Source: UBA3839 sp963627995
GTDB taxonomy: Bacteria > Bacteroidota > Bacteroidia > Bacteroidales > Bacteroidaceae
DNA length: 64,000 nucleotides
Reading direction: 5' to 3'
Assembly (NCBI GenBank): GCA_963627995.1
Contig: CAVGCV010000009.1
Span: 1-64,000, forward strand
Shown here: positions 17,824 to 27,558 of the stretch, in pieces
Numbering within the stretch: the stretch's first letter is position 1
Layout: each line of letters opens with the position of its first letter
Program-made: the position numbers and the translations under genes
Notes under the pieces: model-generated
Told to the model about the DNA's origin: nothing
The model's database searches: none
Seen by the model: only the letters and a program-made list of their open reading frames with translations

Positions 17824-19218
17824 ATGTTTTCCTTTCGGACCAATTCAAAAAAAATACTGGGAGACCTGACCACGCCCGTCGGAGCTTACCTGAAGCTGCG
17901 CGACAACTATCCACAATCGGCGCTGATGGAGAGTTCCGACTACCATGGAGGCGAGAACTCGAAGTCGTTCATCGGCGTGCAGCCCATCGCCAGCATCAGC
18001 ATCGAGCATGGCAAGGCCATCGGGCATTACCCTGACGGAAGCCGCTCCGAGCACGAGGTGAGCGAACGTTACAGGACAGACCATGCGCTCAACGACTTCC
18101 TGCGCCAATTCCACATCGGCGGTGAAGACGCGGAATACTGCGGGCTTTTCGGCTACACATCGTTCAACGCCGTTCGCTATTTCGAGAACATCAGCATCAA
18201 GGATGAGACGCAGGAGAAGAACGACGCGCCAGACATGCTCTACATCCTCTATAAGGACGTCATCGTATTCGACCATTTCCGCAATGAGCTGAAGATTGTC
18301 GAGCTGACGTCCAAGGAGGAGGCATCCGACATCGACCGGCTGGAGAGCGACATCCTGAATCGCCCTATCCGAAGTTACGATTTCCGCCCCATCGGAGGCT
18401 GCACCTCGACACTCACGGACGAGGAGCACAAAGCGAACATTCGCAAAGGCATCCAGCACTGTCTTCGCGGAGACGTGTTCCAAATCGTGCTTTCGCGCCG
18501 TTTCATCCAAAAATATGAGGGCGACGACTTCAAGCTATACCGCGCCCTGCGCACCATCAACCCCTCCCCCTACCTTTTTTACTTTGACTTCGGAGGGTTT
18601 CGCATCTTCGGGTCTTCGCCCGAGACGCACTGCCGCATAGAGGGGAAGAAAGCCTACATCGACCCCATTGCCGGAACGACCAAACGCACGGGCAACCCCA
18701 TCCAAGACCACGAGAATGCGCTCTACCTGAAAAACGACCCCAAGGAGAACGCCGAGCACGTGATGCTGGTGGACTTGGCGCGCAACGACCTGAGCCGCAA
18801 CTGCCACAACGTGAAAGTGGATTTCTACAAGGATATGCAGTATTATTCCCATGTCATCCACCTTGTCAGTCGCGTCAGCGGTGAACTCGACGGTGGAGCA
18901 GACCCCGTCAAGACTTTCATCGACACCTTCCCCGCAGGAACGCTTTCGGGCGCGCCCAAGGTGCGTGCCATGCAGCTCATCTCGGAATACGAACCGCACA
19001 ACCGGGGTGCCTATGGAGGTTGCATCGGGTTCATCGGGCTCAATGGCTCTCTGAATCAGGCCATCACCATCCGCACGTTCGTTAGCAGGAACAACGAACT
19101 TTGGTTCCAGGCCGGCGGAGGGATTGTGGCCAAAAGCAACGAAGAATACGAGCTGCAAGAAGTGAACAACAAATTGGGAGCACTACGCAAAGCCATTGAA
19201 ATAGCCAAAGGCTTGTAA
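17824..19218 (+). CDS. trpE: Anthranilate synthase component I
   Basis: A 464-residue chorismate-using subunit that makes anthranilate with TrpG-supplied ammonia. The tryptophan feedback site is seen as ALMESSDYHG (the LLES element), near residue 38. The catalytic domain shows DVFQIVLSRRF, NPSPYLFYFDFG, PIAGTTKRTG, MLVDLARNDLSR and PAGTLSGAPKVRAM. Feedback inhibition by Trp is therefore expected in addition to attenuation. Spacing to trpB is 3 nt, so translational coupling is likely. Confidence 0.96.
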   Translation: MFSFRTNSKKILGDLTTPVGAYLKLRDNYPQSALMESSDYHGGENSKSFIGVQPIASISIEHGKAIGHYPDGSRSEHEVSERYRTDHALNDFLRQFHIGGEDAEYCGLFGYTSFNAVRYFENISIKDETQEKNDAPDMLYILYKDVIVFDHFRNELKIVELTSKEEASDIDRLESDILNRPIRSYDFRPIGGCTSTLTDEEHKANIRKGIQHCLRGDVFQIVLSRRFIQKYEGDDFKLYRALRTINPSPYLFYFDFGGFRIFGSSPETHCRIEGKKAYIDPIAGTTKRTGNPIQDHENALYLKNDPKENAEHVMLVDLARNDLSRNCHNVKVDFYKDMQYYSHVIHLVSRVSGELDGGADPVKTFIDTFPAGTLSGAPKVRAMQLISEYEPHNRGAYGGCIGFIGLNGSLNQAITIRTFVSRNNELWFQAGGGIVAKSNEEYELQEVNNKLGALRKAIEIAKGL

Positions 19219-19264
19219 GGAAAGTCAGACTTTGACAAAAGATACAAATACGAAGGACTTAACA

Positions 19265-19828
19265 ATGAAGATTGTAATCATTGACAATTACGACAGCTTC
19301 ACCTACAATCTGTCGCACCTTGTAAAGGAATTGGGGGCAACGGTGAGCGTCTATCGCAACGACAGGTTCCAGCTCCAGCAGTTGGAGCAATTCGACAAAA
19401 TCATCCTGTCGCCCGGTCCGGGCATACCATCCGAGGCCGGGCTGCTGTTGGACGTTGTCCGCACCTATGCTGGCAAAAAGCCCATTCTTGGCGTGTGCCT
19501 TGGCCACCAAACCATCGGTGAGTTTTTCGGCGCAAGACTAACGAACCTCAGCGATGTGTTCCATGGCGTAGCTGCGCCTACGACCGTTACGAAAGACGAC
19601 TACATCTTCCAAGGGCTGCCCAAACAAATAGAGGTGGGACGCTACCACTCATGGGTCGTCGATGCCGGGAGCATTCCCGACTGCCTTGAAGTCACCAGCA
19701 CGAGCAACGAAGGCCATGTCATGTCGCTGCGGCACACGCGCTTCGACATTCGCGGCATACAATACCACCCGGAGAGCGTATTGACACCCTGTGGAAAAGC
19801 CATCTTGAGGAACTGGGTAGAACACTAA
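19265..19828 (+). CDS. trpG: Anthranilate synthase component II (glutamine amidotransferase)
   Basis: A 187-residue class I glutamine amidotransferase. The catalytic triad is Cys78 (GVCLGHQ) with His and Glu in QYHPESVLT near the C-terminus; the oxyanion segment is LSPGPG. It is a stand-alone TrpG, not fused to TrpD. ATG 19265 (MKIVIIDNYDSFTYN) is the family start; a TTG 11 codons upstream gives no conserved residues. It might also serve para-aminobenzoate synthesis as in other bacteria, but that is not shown here. Confidence 0.95.
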   Translation: MKIVIIDNYDSFTYNLSHLVKELGATVSVYRNDRFQLQQLEQFDKIILSPGPGIPSEAGLLLDVVRTYAGKKPILGVCLGHQTIGEFFGARLTNLSDVFHGVAAPTTVTKDDYIFQGLPKQIEVGRYHSWVVDAGSIPDCLEVTSTSNEGHVMSLRHTRFDIRGIQYHPESVLTPCGKAILRNWVEH

Positions 19829-19840
19829 ACACACAAACAC

Positions 19841-20836
19841 ATGAAAGCATTTTTGACAAATCTTATCGAGGGGGGAACTCTTTCACGAGAGGACACGCAT
19901 GAAATCATGGTGAATATCACCAAAGAGAAATATAGCGAGCAGCAAATAGCCGCCCTGTTGATGGGTATCCAAATGCAGGGAGCGACGGTTGACGAGCTGC
20001 TGGGGTTTCGCGACGGGCTTTTGGAGACAGGAAAAGCCATTGACCTGTCGCCCTACGAAACATTGGACATTGTTGGCACTGGAGGCGACGGGAAAAACAC
20101 GTTCAACATCTCCACTTGCTCGGCATTCGTAATTGCCGGGGCTGGCTACAAAGTAAGCAAGCATGGGAATGTGTCTGCCACGTCCGTGTCGGGCGCGAGC
20201 GATGTGATAGCGGCACACGGGGTGAAGTTTTCAGCCGACCACGACCAGCTTGTGCATTCGATAGAAGAAAGCGGGGTCGCCTACTTCCATGCTCCCTTGT
20301 TTGCCTACGGGATGAAATATGTGGGGACAACCCGGCGTGCGCTCCAAGTCCCGACCTGCTTCAACCTGCTCGGGCCCCTGGTGAATCCCTGCCGGCCGAA
20401 ATATAATTTCTTGGGAACGGCAAACTTAGCTCAAATGCGCCTCTATGTGAGTGTTCTTCAGAAAATTGGCACGAAGTTCGGTGTCGTAAGCAGCTATGAT
20501 GGCTACGACGAGATATCGCTCACGGGGCAATTCAAGGTGACGACCAACACAGCGGAAAAAGTGATGACGGCAACAGACCTCGGATTGTCGGCGACCAAAC
20601 CCGAGAGCCTCTATGGAGGAAGCACAAAGGACGAAGCCGTGAGAATCTTCGACAACGTGCTCAACGGCACCTCCACCGAGGCGCAGAAAGAAGTCGTCAT
20701 CGCCAATGCCGCCATGGCTATCGGCACGGTGGAGCAGGAGAAGAGCAACGACGACTGCGTGGCCATGGCACGGGAATCGCTCGACAGCGGGAAAGCACTG
20801 TCAGCCTTTAAGAAGTTTGTTGAAATCAACTCGTAA
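19841..20836 (+). CDS. trpD: Anthranilate phosphoribosyltransferase
   Basis: A 331-residue enzyme transferring phosphoribose from PRPP to anthranilate. The PRPP-binding glycine loop GTGGDGKNTFNIST starts near residue 76, followed by KHGNVSATSVSGASD and the anthranilate-binding region LLGPLVNPCRPKYNFLG near residue 176. An initial helical domain (residues 1-70) is present, so the protein is complete. The gap to trpC is 2 nt. Confidence 0.96.
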   Translation: MKAFLTNLIEGGTLSREDTHEIMVNITKEKYSEQQIAALLMGIQMQGATVDELLGFRDGLLETGKAIDLSPYETLDIVGTGGDGKNTFNISTCSAFVIAGAGYKVSKHGNVSATSVSGASDVIAAHGVKFSADHDQLVHSIEESGVAYFHAPLFAYGMKYVGTTRRALQVPTCFNLLGPLVNPCRPKYNFLGTANLAQMRLYVSVLQKIGTKFGVVSSYDGYDEISLTGQFKVTTNTAEKVMTATDLGLSATKPESLYGGSTKDEAVRIFDNVLNGTSTEAQKEVVIANAAMAIGTVEQEKSNDDCVAMARESLDSGKALSAFKKFVEINS

Positions 20837-20838
20837 CG

Positions 20839-21645
20839 ATGGGGGACATCTTAGAAGAAATCATCGCCAACAAACGCATAGAGGTGGCGGGACAAAAACA
20901 GCAGGTTCTCCCCAAAGACCTGCAGGAAACGGTTGAGCTGGCTTTGGCAAACAATGTGCTGCCAAAGCGCTCCATGCGCAAGGCCCTCTCCGCCTCGCCG
21001 TCGGGCATCATCGCCGAGTTCAAGCGACGCTCACCCTCGAAAGGATGGATAAAAGAAGACGGGCTGCCAACCATCATTCCGCCCGCCTACGCAAACAATG
21101 GAGCCTCGGCCATCTCCATCCTCACGGACGAGCCTTTTTTCGGCGGAAGAATGGGATTCATCAAAGCTGCTCGCCCCCTCGTGCCGACAACACCCATACT
21201 GCGCAAAGACTTCATCATTGACGAATACCAGTTGTTCCAAGCCAAAGTCATTGGCGCAGACGCAGTCCTGCTCATTGCCGCCGCACTCACACAGCAAGAA
21301 TGCCAGACACTGGCCAAGACAGCGCACGAGTTGGGGCTGGAAACACTGCTTGAGATACATACGGAGGCGGAACTCGACTACCTCGGTGAGAGCATCGACA
21401 TGGTAGGAGTGAACAATCGCAACCTCGGGACTTTCCATACCGACGTACACAATTCCTATCGACTGGCCGCCCATCTTCCCGCCAACTTGGTTCTGGTATC
21501 CGAAAGCGGCATCAGCCATCCGCAGACCGTGAGAGAGTTGCGAGAAGTCGGTTTTCGCGGATTCCTCATCGGTGAGGCTTTCATGAAGTCCGAAGACCCG
21601 GGAAAGGCGCTGCGCGACTTCATCGGACGTGTGGCCAAAGCGTAA
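20839..21645 (+). CDS. trpC: Indole-3-glycerol phosphate synthase
   Basis: A 268-residue TIM-barrel enzyme. IIAEFKRRSPSKG (near residue 55) contains the catalytic lysine and the SPS phosphate element; LRKDFIIDEYQ, LLIAAALT, GVNNRNL and SESGI follow in the usual barrel order. It is monofunctional: TrpF is a separate downstream gene rather than fused as in enterobacteria. Confidence 0.96.
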   Translation: MGDILEEIIANKRIEVAGQKQQVLPKDLQETVELALANNVLPKRSMRKALSASPSGIIAEFKRRSPSKGWIKEDGLPTIIPPAYANNGASAISILTDEPFFGGRMGFIKAARPLVPTTPILRKDFIIDEYQLFQAKVIGADAVLLIAAALTQQECQTLAKTAHELGLETLLEIHTEAELDYLGESIDMVGVNNRNLGTFHTDVHNSYRLAAHLPANLVLVSESGISHPQTVRELREVGFRGFLIGEAFMKSEDPGKALRDFIGRVAKA

Positions 21646-21677
21646 GCAAGCAAAGCCCATCAAAGAACGGAACGACC

Positions 21678-22325
21678 ATGATTGTAAAAGTATGCGGAAT
21701 GCGCGACTCCACCAATATCCGCGCCATAGAGGGAACGGGGGTCGACTGGATGGGATTCATCTTTTTTGAGAAATCGCCCCGGAATGTCGCAACCCGTCCC
21801 AGCTACCTGCCCTCGCACTGCAAGCGGGTTGGTGTGTTCGTCAATGCCACCTTCGGATTCATTCTCCAAAAGGCGGAAACGTTCGGCCTCGACCATGTAC
21901 AACTCCATGGGGATGAATCCACCGACTTCTGCTCCTCACTCCGCCAGTCCTTACCACGGGACAAAGGTATTATCAAGATGATTCCCGTCTCGGAGGAACG
22001 CGATCTGGAGTACACACAGCCTTACGAGGGACTTGTCGATTACTTTCTTTTCGACACAAAGCAACCCATTCAAGCCTCCTATTTTGGAGGAAGTGGAGAA
22101 TCGTTCGACTGGAATGTCCTGACCCACTATCGGGGAGACACGCCCTTCATCGTCAGCGGAGGCATCCGCCCCCAAGACGTGGAGAAAGTCCGCCGCATCC
22201 GACATCCGAAATTCTTCGGTGTCGATTTGAACTCCCGTTTTGAGATTTCTCCGGCAGTAAAAGATGCTGCACGCATCCAAGCATTTGTCCATCAACTGAA
22301 ACAACCCGAGCCCATCGCCTTCTGA
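21678..22325 (+). CDS. trpF: Phosphoribosylanthranilate isomerase
   Basis: A 215-residue TIM-barrel isomerase. The catalytic cysteine is in VKVCGMRD (residue 5), with DWMGFIFFEKSPR, VGVFVNA, VQLHGDE and the C-terminal GVDLNSRFEISPAVKD phosphate-binding segment. The gene lies 32 nt after trpC and 2 nt before the trpA start. Confidence 0.96.
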   Translation: MIVKVCGMRDSTNIRAIEGTGVDWMGFIFFEKSPRNVATRPSYLPSHCKRVGVFVNATFGFILQKAETFGLDHVQLHGDESTDFCSSLRQSLPRDKGIIKMIPVSEERDLEYTQPYEGLVDYFLFDTKQPIQASYFGGSGESFDWNVLTHYRGDTPFIVSGGIRPQDVEKVRRIRHPKFFGVDLNSRFEISPAVKDAARIQAFVHQLKQPEPIAF

Positions 22326-22327
22326 AG

Positions 22328-23128
22328 ATGGAGCCATCAAAAATCACAAATGACATGAACCGCATCAACAGTCTCTTCGCCAACAAAAGCAAGAACATCC
22401 TATCCATCTACTTCTGCGCGGGCCACCCCACACTGGAGGGGACGAACTCAACCATCAAGGCGCTTATCGACAACGGAATCGACATGATTGAGGTCGGAAT
22501 TCCTTTCTCCGACCCAATGGCCGACGGCGTTGTCATCCAGGACGCCGCGACCAAGGCCCTGCGCAAAGGAATGAGCCTACGCCTTCTTTTCGAACAATTA
22601 GAGGGGCTTGACTTCAATCGGACGACACCGCTCATTCTGATGGGCTATCTGAACCCCATCATGCACTTCGGCTTTGAGCCTTTCTGCAAGAAGTGCGTCG
22701 AGGTCGGCATCGACGGCATCATCATCCCCGACCTCCCGTTCAAGGACTACCTGAAGACATACAAGCCCATTGCCGACCAATACGACATCCGAATCATCAT
22801 GCTCATCACGCCCGAAACCAGCGAGGAGCGCATCCGGTTCATCGACGAACACACCGACGGGTTCATCTATATGGTCTCGACCGCCGCGACAACAGGTATT
22901 CAGAACTCGTTCGGCGCGGACAAGCAGGCCTATTTCGAGCGAATCAACGCCATGGGTCTTCGGAATCCGCGCATGATTGGCTTTGGCATCTCCAACAAGC
23001 AGACTTTGGAGGCCGCCCAGCGCAACGCCTCCGGCGCCATCATTGGCTCAAAGTTCGTCAAGCTATTGGACGAAGTGCAGGATGTCCCGACGGCTGTCAA
23101 ACGTCTGAAAGAAGATTTAGCAAAATAG
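22328..23128 (+). CDS. trpA: Tryptophan synthase alpha chain
   Basis: A 266-residue TIM-barrel that cleaves indole-3-glycerol phosphate and channels indole to TrpB. The catalytic glutamate and aspartate are in IEVGIPFSDPMADGVVIQ near residues 56-73. A second possible start lies 9 codons in (MNRINSLF), which matches several homologues; 22328 is kept because it is 2 nt after the trpF stop and fits coupling. It is the last gene of the operon; no strong hairpin was found before the next gene. Confidence 0.95.
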   Translation: MEPSKITNDMNRINSLFANKSKNILSIYFCAGHPTLEGTNSTIKALIDNGIDMIEVGIPFSDPMADGVVIQDAATKALRKGMSLRLLFEQLEGLDFNRTTPLILMGYLNPIMHFGFEPFCKKCVEVGIDGIIIPDLPFKDYLKTYKPIADQYDIRIIMLITPETSEERIRFIDEHTDGFIYMVSTAATTGIQNSFGADKQAYFERINAMGLRNPRMIGFGISNKQTLEAAQRNASGAIIGSKFVKLLDEVQDVPTAVKRLKEDLAK

Positions 23129-23165
23129 GAATCCCTCCGATTATCAAATCAAAAAGACAAAGGAA

Positions 23166-24098
23166 ATGAAAAAGACAATTGCTTTTCTACTCGCCCTGAC
23201 ACTCTCTTCGGCACTTTCGGCACAAAGCCCGAGCCACGAAGCCGCTTCCGCGCCCTACCTCTGCAATGCGCCATTGCCCTACAAGCCTGTCAAGCTCGAC
23301 ATCCTGTTCATCGGAAACTCGTTCTCGATAGACACCAGCGCCGAACTTCCCTCCATTCTCCGCTCCGTCGGCATCAACACGGTGAATGTCTATGTCCTCT
23401 ACAAGGGGGCGTGCTCCATGCGCGAGCACTACGAACATTTCATCAACGACAGCCCCGTCTACGAACTCTACCTGTACAACAGCCTGGGAGAGATCAAGCT
23501 GGAAAAGAAGACGACCATACGCAATGTCATGCATCGCTATCCATACGACGTGGTCGTCTTCCAGCAATACTCCCTCGAGTCGGGCGACTACGCCACGTAT
23601 GAGCCCTATCTCTCCAAAATCATACAAGCCTACAAGCTCGTGACCACCAGTGCCCGAACGACCTTCGCGTTCAACCAAACCTGGGCCTACGCTTCCAAGA
23701 ACAAGAAAATCGCCACCTACAAAACACAGGAAAACATGTGGGAAAGCATCTGCTCGTCCGTTCAGAAGATGCGGAACACGTCGGGCATCGACGTAATCAT
23801 CCCCTGCGGGACAGCCGTTCAGAACGCACGTTCTGTCAAGGCATTGAACACAGAAAAAGAACTGACGCGTGACGAACAGCACCTCGACCTGCACATGGGA
23901 CGCTATCTTGCCGCGTGCACGTTCTTCGAGGCCATCATCGCTCCCTGCTACGGGAGGAGCATTCGCGACGACATCTCCATCATCGGCAAGGCCAACGAGA
24001 AGAACCAAGTGAACAATGGAAACAGGACGCTGCTGCAAAACTGTGCGCGGTTAGCCGTAGCCAACAATTACCACGTGTCCGAATTTGCGGGGCAATAA
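23166..24098 (+). CDS. Secreted DUF4886 (SGNH-like) protein
   Basis: A 310-residue protein with an N-terminal signal peptide (KKTIAFLLALTLSSALSAQ) and a DUF4886-type domain of the SGNH hydrolase superfamily: block I ILFIGNSFS near residue 42, block with VVVFQQYSLESG, and a C-terminal DEQHLDLHMGRYLAACTFFEA carrying the Asp/His pair. In gut Bacteroidota such proteins are often near carbohydrate-ester loci, but no glycosidase is adjacent here. It follows trpA by 37 nt yet seems functionally unrelated; read-through from trp is possible. Substrate unknown. Confidence 0.8.
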   Translation: MKKTIAFLLALTLSSALSAQSPSHEAASAPYLCNAPLPYKPVKLDILFIGNSFSIDTSAELPSILRSVGINTVNVYVLYKGACSMREHYEHFINDSPVYELYLYNSLGEIKLEKKTTIRNVMHRYPYDVVVFQQYSLESGDYATYEPYLSKIIQAYKLVTTSARTTFAFNQTWAYASKNKKIATYKTQENMWESICSSVQKMRNTSGIDVIIPCGTAVQNARSVKALNTEKELTRDEQHLDLHMGRYLAACTFFEAIIAPCYGRSIRDDISIIGKANEKNQVNNGNRTLLQNCARLAVANNYHVSEFAGQ

Positions 24099-24165
24099 GG
24101 CGGAAAGGAACAAGGAAAAATTCTCCATGACAAGGCAGCGCCCCTATTCTCCGAATGGTCCAAAA

Positions 24166-24237
24166 ACAAAAAAATTGCTTATCATCACGACAAGCAATCT
24201 TTACTAACCTTAAAATAAATCTAATACCATGAAAAAC
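24166..24237 (-). ncRNA. Candidate small RNA of about 72 nt downstream of xylA
   Basis: On the minus strand a TAACTTTG -7 box (plus 24244-24251) with ATTG 19 nt upstream (plus 24271-24274) predicts a start near 24237. The transcript would run to a terminator with arms ATTGCTT/AAGCAAT (24192-24198 and 24174-24180) followed by a T-run. No reading frame of note lies on that strand. It stands alone between the xylA terminator and the convergent DUF4886 gene. Identity is unknown. Confidence 0.45.
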
Positions 24238-24320
24238 ACGGTGCAAAGTTACCGTCTTTTTGCCAACTGGCAATAGTGCCGCCCCTATTGTCCCGTCGAT
24301 TTAATCATATTTAACCAACA

Positions 24321-24356
24321 GCCCGAAAGTGTCCCAACGAGAGGAAACTTTCGGGC
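24321..24356 (-). terminator. Terminator of xylBA
   Basis: GCCCGAAAGT (24321-24330) and ACTTTCGGGC (24347-24356) form a 10-bp hairpin 31 nt past the xylA stop. Confidence 0.6.
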
Positions 24357-24386
24357 CGTCTTGTCCGTCAATGGTTTACAGGCACG

Positions 24387-25700
24387 CTACGCGTACATGG
24401 CGACGATGGCCTCGTACAGCTCCTGCTTACCCGAAGTCTGCTTGGGCTCGTCCACTTTCTTGCCGTATTCATAGGCTTGCTCCAAGGTAAGTTTCCCGTC
24501 CTCGAAGTCCTTGCCGATACCCGTGTCGAACGACGCGTAACGCTCGGAAAGCATCTTTTTGTAAGGAGACTCCTCCAGGAGTTTCGCTGCCGATTCCAAC
24601 GCGCGCGCCATGGCATCCATGCCGGCGATGTGCGCGATGAAGATGTCCTCAAGGTCGGTAGAATTGCGGCGCGTCTTGGCGTCGAAGTTCGTTCCGCCTG
24701 TCCCGAGCCCGCCATTGCGGATGATTTGCATCCAGGCCTGCACCAGTTCATACTGGTCGATGGGGAACTGGTCGGTGTCCCACCCGTTCTGGTAGTCGCC
24801 GCGGTTGGCGTCAATCGAGCCAAGCATGCCGTTATCAACGGCTACGCACAGCTCATGTTCGAACGTGTGGCCAGCCAGCGTGGCGTGGTTCACCTCAATG
24901 TTCACCTTGAAGTCCTTGTCCAATCCGTGTGCCTTCAGGAAGCCAACGACGGTCTCGGTGTCCACGTCGTACTGGTGCTTCGTCGGCTCCATGGGCTTCG
25001 GCTCGATGAGGAAAGTGCCCTTAAAGCCCTTCGAGCGCGCATAGTCGCGTGCCATGCGGAGCATCGTGGCCATGTGTTCTTTCTCACGCTTCTGGTCGGT
25101 GTTGAGAAGACTCATGTAGCCCTCGCGTCCACCCCAGAACACATAGTTCTCCGCGCCCAGCTCGATGCCGGCGTCAATGGCATTCTTGATCTGCACGATG
25201 GCGCGAGCCACGACATCGAAGTCGGGATTTGTGCTTGCGCCATTCATGTAGCGCTTGTGGCCGAACACATTGGCCGTGGACCACAGGAGCTTGATTCCCG
25301 TCTCCTGCATTTTCTGCTTGAGATACGCGACAATCGCCCTCAGGTTGGCCTCGTACTCCTCCACGGAACTGCCCTCGCTCACCAAATCCACGTCGTGGAA
25401 GCAGAAGTAGGGAAATCCCAGTTTCTGCATGATTTCAAAGCCTGCGTCCGCCTTCTGCTTGGCGATTTCAACGGGGTCTGTACCCTCGTTCCATGGGAAC
25501 GACTTGGTTGCGCCGCCAAACTGGTCGCCGCCCTCGGCACAGAGCGTGTGCCACCATGCCATTGCAAAGCGCAGCCATTCTTTCATCGGCTTTCCGAGAA
25601 TCACCTTGTCGGCATCGTAGTAGTGGAATGCCATCGGATTCTTGGAATCCTTGCCCTCAAACGAGATTTTGCCAATCTCGGGGAAAAACTCTTTTGCCAT
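24387..25700 (-). CDS. xylA: Xylose isomerase
   Basis: A 437-residue class II xylose isomerase converting D-xylose to D-xylulose with divalent metal. The catalytic His/Asp are in FCFHDVDL (near residue 101), metal ligands in LIEPKPMEPTKHQYD (near 232) and NIEVNHATLAGHTFEHEL (near 267), and DANRGD and FDAKTRRNS follow. The length and start (MAKEFFPEIGKISFEG) match the family. It is the second gene of an operon with xylB, 35 nt upstream on the same strand. No xylose transporter is in the window. Confidence 0.96.
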   Translation of the reverse strand: MAKEFFPEIGKISFEGKDSKNPMAFHYYDADKVILGKPMKEWLRFAMAWWHTLCAEGGDQFGGATKSFPWNEGTDPVEIAKQKADAGFEIMQKLGFPYFCFHDVDLVSEGSSVEEYEANLRAIVAYLKQKMQETGIKLLWSTANVFGHKRYMNGASTNPDFDVVARAIVQIKNAIDAGIELGAENYVFWGGREGYMSLLNTDQKREKEHMATMLRMARDYARSKGFKGTFLIEPKPMEPTKHQYDVDTETVVGFLKAHGLDKDFKVNIEVNHATLAGHTFEHELCVAVDNGMLGSIDANRGDYQNGWDTDQFPIDQYELVQAWMQIIRNGGLGTGGTNFDAKTRRNSTDLEDIFIAHIAGMDAMARALESAAKLLEESPYKKMLSERYASFDTGIGKDFEDGKLTLEQAYEYGKKVDEPKQTSGKQELYEAIVAMYA

Positions 25701-25735
25701 AATCTTTCTGGTTTTTTGTGGTTATCTTTTTGTTT

Positions 25736-27223
25736 TCACGAAAGTTCCTTCTTCAGGCACTCCGCCCACAGGGCGTAGGCGTCGAGGTATGCCTGCCGGT
25801 TCGGCACGTCGGGCTCCACGGTCGCCACGTGTTCGAGCGTGGCAAAGGCCTCGTCGCTGTCCTTGTAGATGCCTGCGCCGATGCCTGCCCCCTTTGCCGC
25901 CCCCACAGAGCCGTCGGTCTTGTAGAGGTCGATGGTCGCTCCCGTGACGGAGGCCAGCGTGGTGCGGAACATGGGGTTCAGGAACATGTTGGCATGGCCG
26001 GCATGGATGTTTCTCACCGACATGCCCATTTGTTCCATGATGTCAATTCCCTGCTTGAACGAGAACACGATGCCCTCCTGTGCCGCCCGGAGCAGGTGCG
26101 CCTTCGTGTGGACGTTGAAGTTCAGCCCATGCACCGAGCAGCCTGTTTCCCGGTTTTGCAGGATGCGCTCCGCCCCGTTGCCAAAGGGGATGACGCTCAG
26201 CCCGTCGCTTCCGATGCCAACCGTGTCCGCCATTCGGTTCATCCCGGCATAGTCCATTCCCTCCGGGGCCACATTGCGCTTCATCCAGGCGTTCAGAATG
26301 CCCGTGCCATTGATGCAGAGGAGCACGCCCAGCCGCGTCTGTTCCGGCGTATGGTTCACATGAGCAAAGGTGTTGACCCTGCTCAGCCTGTCGTAGTTCA
26401 CCTCGCCCAGCACGCCATAGACCACTCCCGACGTGCCGCCCGTCGCGGCAATCTCGCCGGGGTTCATGACGTTCAGCGAGAGCGCATTGTTCGGCTGGTC
26501 GCCCGCCCGGTACGAGATGGGCGTTCCGGCGTCGAGCCCAAGTTCACCCGCGACGTGCGGCGAAACGCGCGACTGCACGGCAAACGTCGGGACGACATCG
26601 GCGACGAGGCTTTTGTCGAAGCCGAAATAGTCCATCACGTCCTTGCTGAGGCATCCCTCCCTGAAGTCCCAGAGTATGCCTTCCGACAGCCCGGAAATGG
26701 TGGTGTTCATGTCGCCGCTCAAGCGCATGGCGATGTAGTCGCCCGGAAGCATCACCTTGTGTATCCTTGCATAGACCTCGGGCTCATGCTCTTTGACCCA
26801 CGCCAGTTTGGCCGCCGTGAAGTTGCCGGGCGAATTGAGCAAATGCCCCAGCGCACGCTCATGCCCGATGGCGTCGAAAGCCGCGTTTCCGTAGGCCACG
26901 GCGCGGCCGTCGCACCATATTATACTGGGGCGCAGGGCGCGGCCGTCCTTGTCTACGCACACCAGCCCGTGCATCTGGTAGCTGATGCCTATCGCCTTCA
27001 CGTCCGAAGGCTTTGCATCCGCCTCGGCCATCACCTTCGCGGTGGCCACCTTCAGGTTCTGCCACCACATGTCGGGGTCTTGCTCCGCCCACCCTATTTT
27101 CTTCGCGATAATCGGTGCTTCCCTCTCGGGCCAGAAGCACGCGGCCACACACTTGCCCGAGTCCGCATCCACAAGCGATGCCTTCACCGACGAAGTGCCA
27201 ACGTCATAACCAAGGAGATACAT
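25736..27223 (-). CDS. xylB: Xylulokinase
   Basis: A 495-residue FGGY-family kinase phosphorylating D-xylulose. The N-terminal ATPase motif YDVGTSSVKASLVD and SYQMHGLVCVDKDG are present, with GTSGVVYG and the C-terminal GAAKGAGIGAG phosphate/adenosine motif. The frame is open for 58 codons further upstream, but ATG 27223 begins the conserved MYLLGYDVG; ATG 27229 two codons earlier is also possible. It leads the xylBA operon. Confidence 0.93.
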   Translation of the reverse strand: MYLLGYDVGTSSVKASLVDADSGKCVAACFWPEREAPIIAKKIGWAEQDPDMWWQNLKVATAKVMAEADAKPSDVKAIGISYQMHGLVCVDKDGRALRPSIIWCDGRAVAYGNAAFDAIGHERALGHLLNSPGNFTAAKLAWVKEHEPEVYARIHKVMLPGDYIAMRLSGDMNTTISGLSEGILWDFREGCLSKDVMDYFGFDKSLVADVVPTFAVQSRVSPHVAGELGLDAGTPISYRAGDQPNNALSLNVMNPGEIAATGGTSGVVYGVLGEVNYDRLSRVNTFAHVNHTPEQTRLGVLLCINGTGILNAWMKRNVAPEGMDYAGMNRMADTVGIGSDGLSVIPFGNGAERILQNRETGCSVHGLNFNVHTKAHLLRAAQEGIVFSFKQGIDIMEQMGMSVRNIHAGHANMFLNPMFRTTLASVTGATIDLYKTDGSVGAAKGAGIGAGIYKDSDEAFATLEHVATVEPDVPNRQAYLDAYALWAECLKKELS

Positions 27224-27321
27224 ATTCATTCGATTTGAAGTGCCATGCAAGTATCGTCTGCCGTCGCATCCGATGCCAAGACGCCCGTTCACACACGGGG
27301 CATCCGCACGGATTGCAGAAG

Positions 27322-27329
27322 CAAAGTTA
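27322..27329 (-). promoter_or_regulatory. -7 element of the xylBA promoter
   Basis: Minus-strand TAACTTTG, exact TAnnTTTG, about 95 nt upstream of the xylB start; no clear -33. Bases 27330-27558 carry no feature I can support. Confidence 0.5.
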
Positions 27330-27558
27330 ATGAAAAAAACAATCGTGCAAGGCCATGCACTGCAATATGTAACAACGCGGAAAGATTCTGTTATCATTCC
27401 GAAAGAGACCTTTGACTTATGTCATGGCCGCAGCGCCAAAAACCGCCCGCACGACACAATCCGACGCCGCGCCCATCCCGGCCAACGGCCATGGAGGGCT
27501 TTCGTCTCCCTCCCCTGCGGGCGGACGCCGGCACGGCAGTGTTTTGCACTCTGTGAGG

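Noticed and set aside
24229..24276. 15-codon plus-strand frame starting MKNTVQSYRLFANWQ after DUF4886
   Set aside because: It has one Trp but no following structural gene on that strand, and the region is better explained by a minus-strand promoter and terminator.
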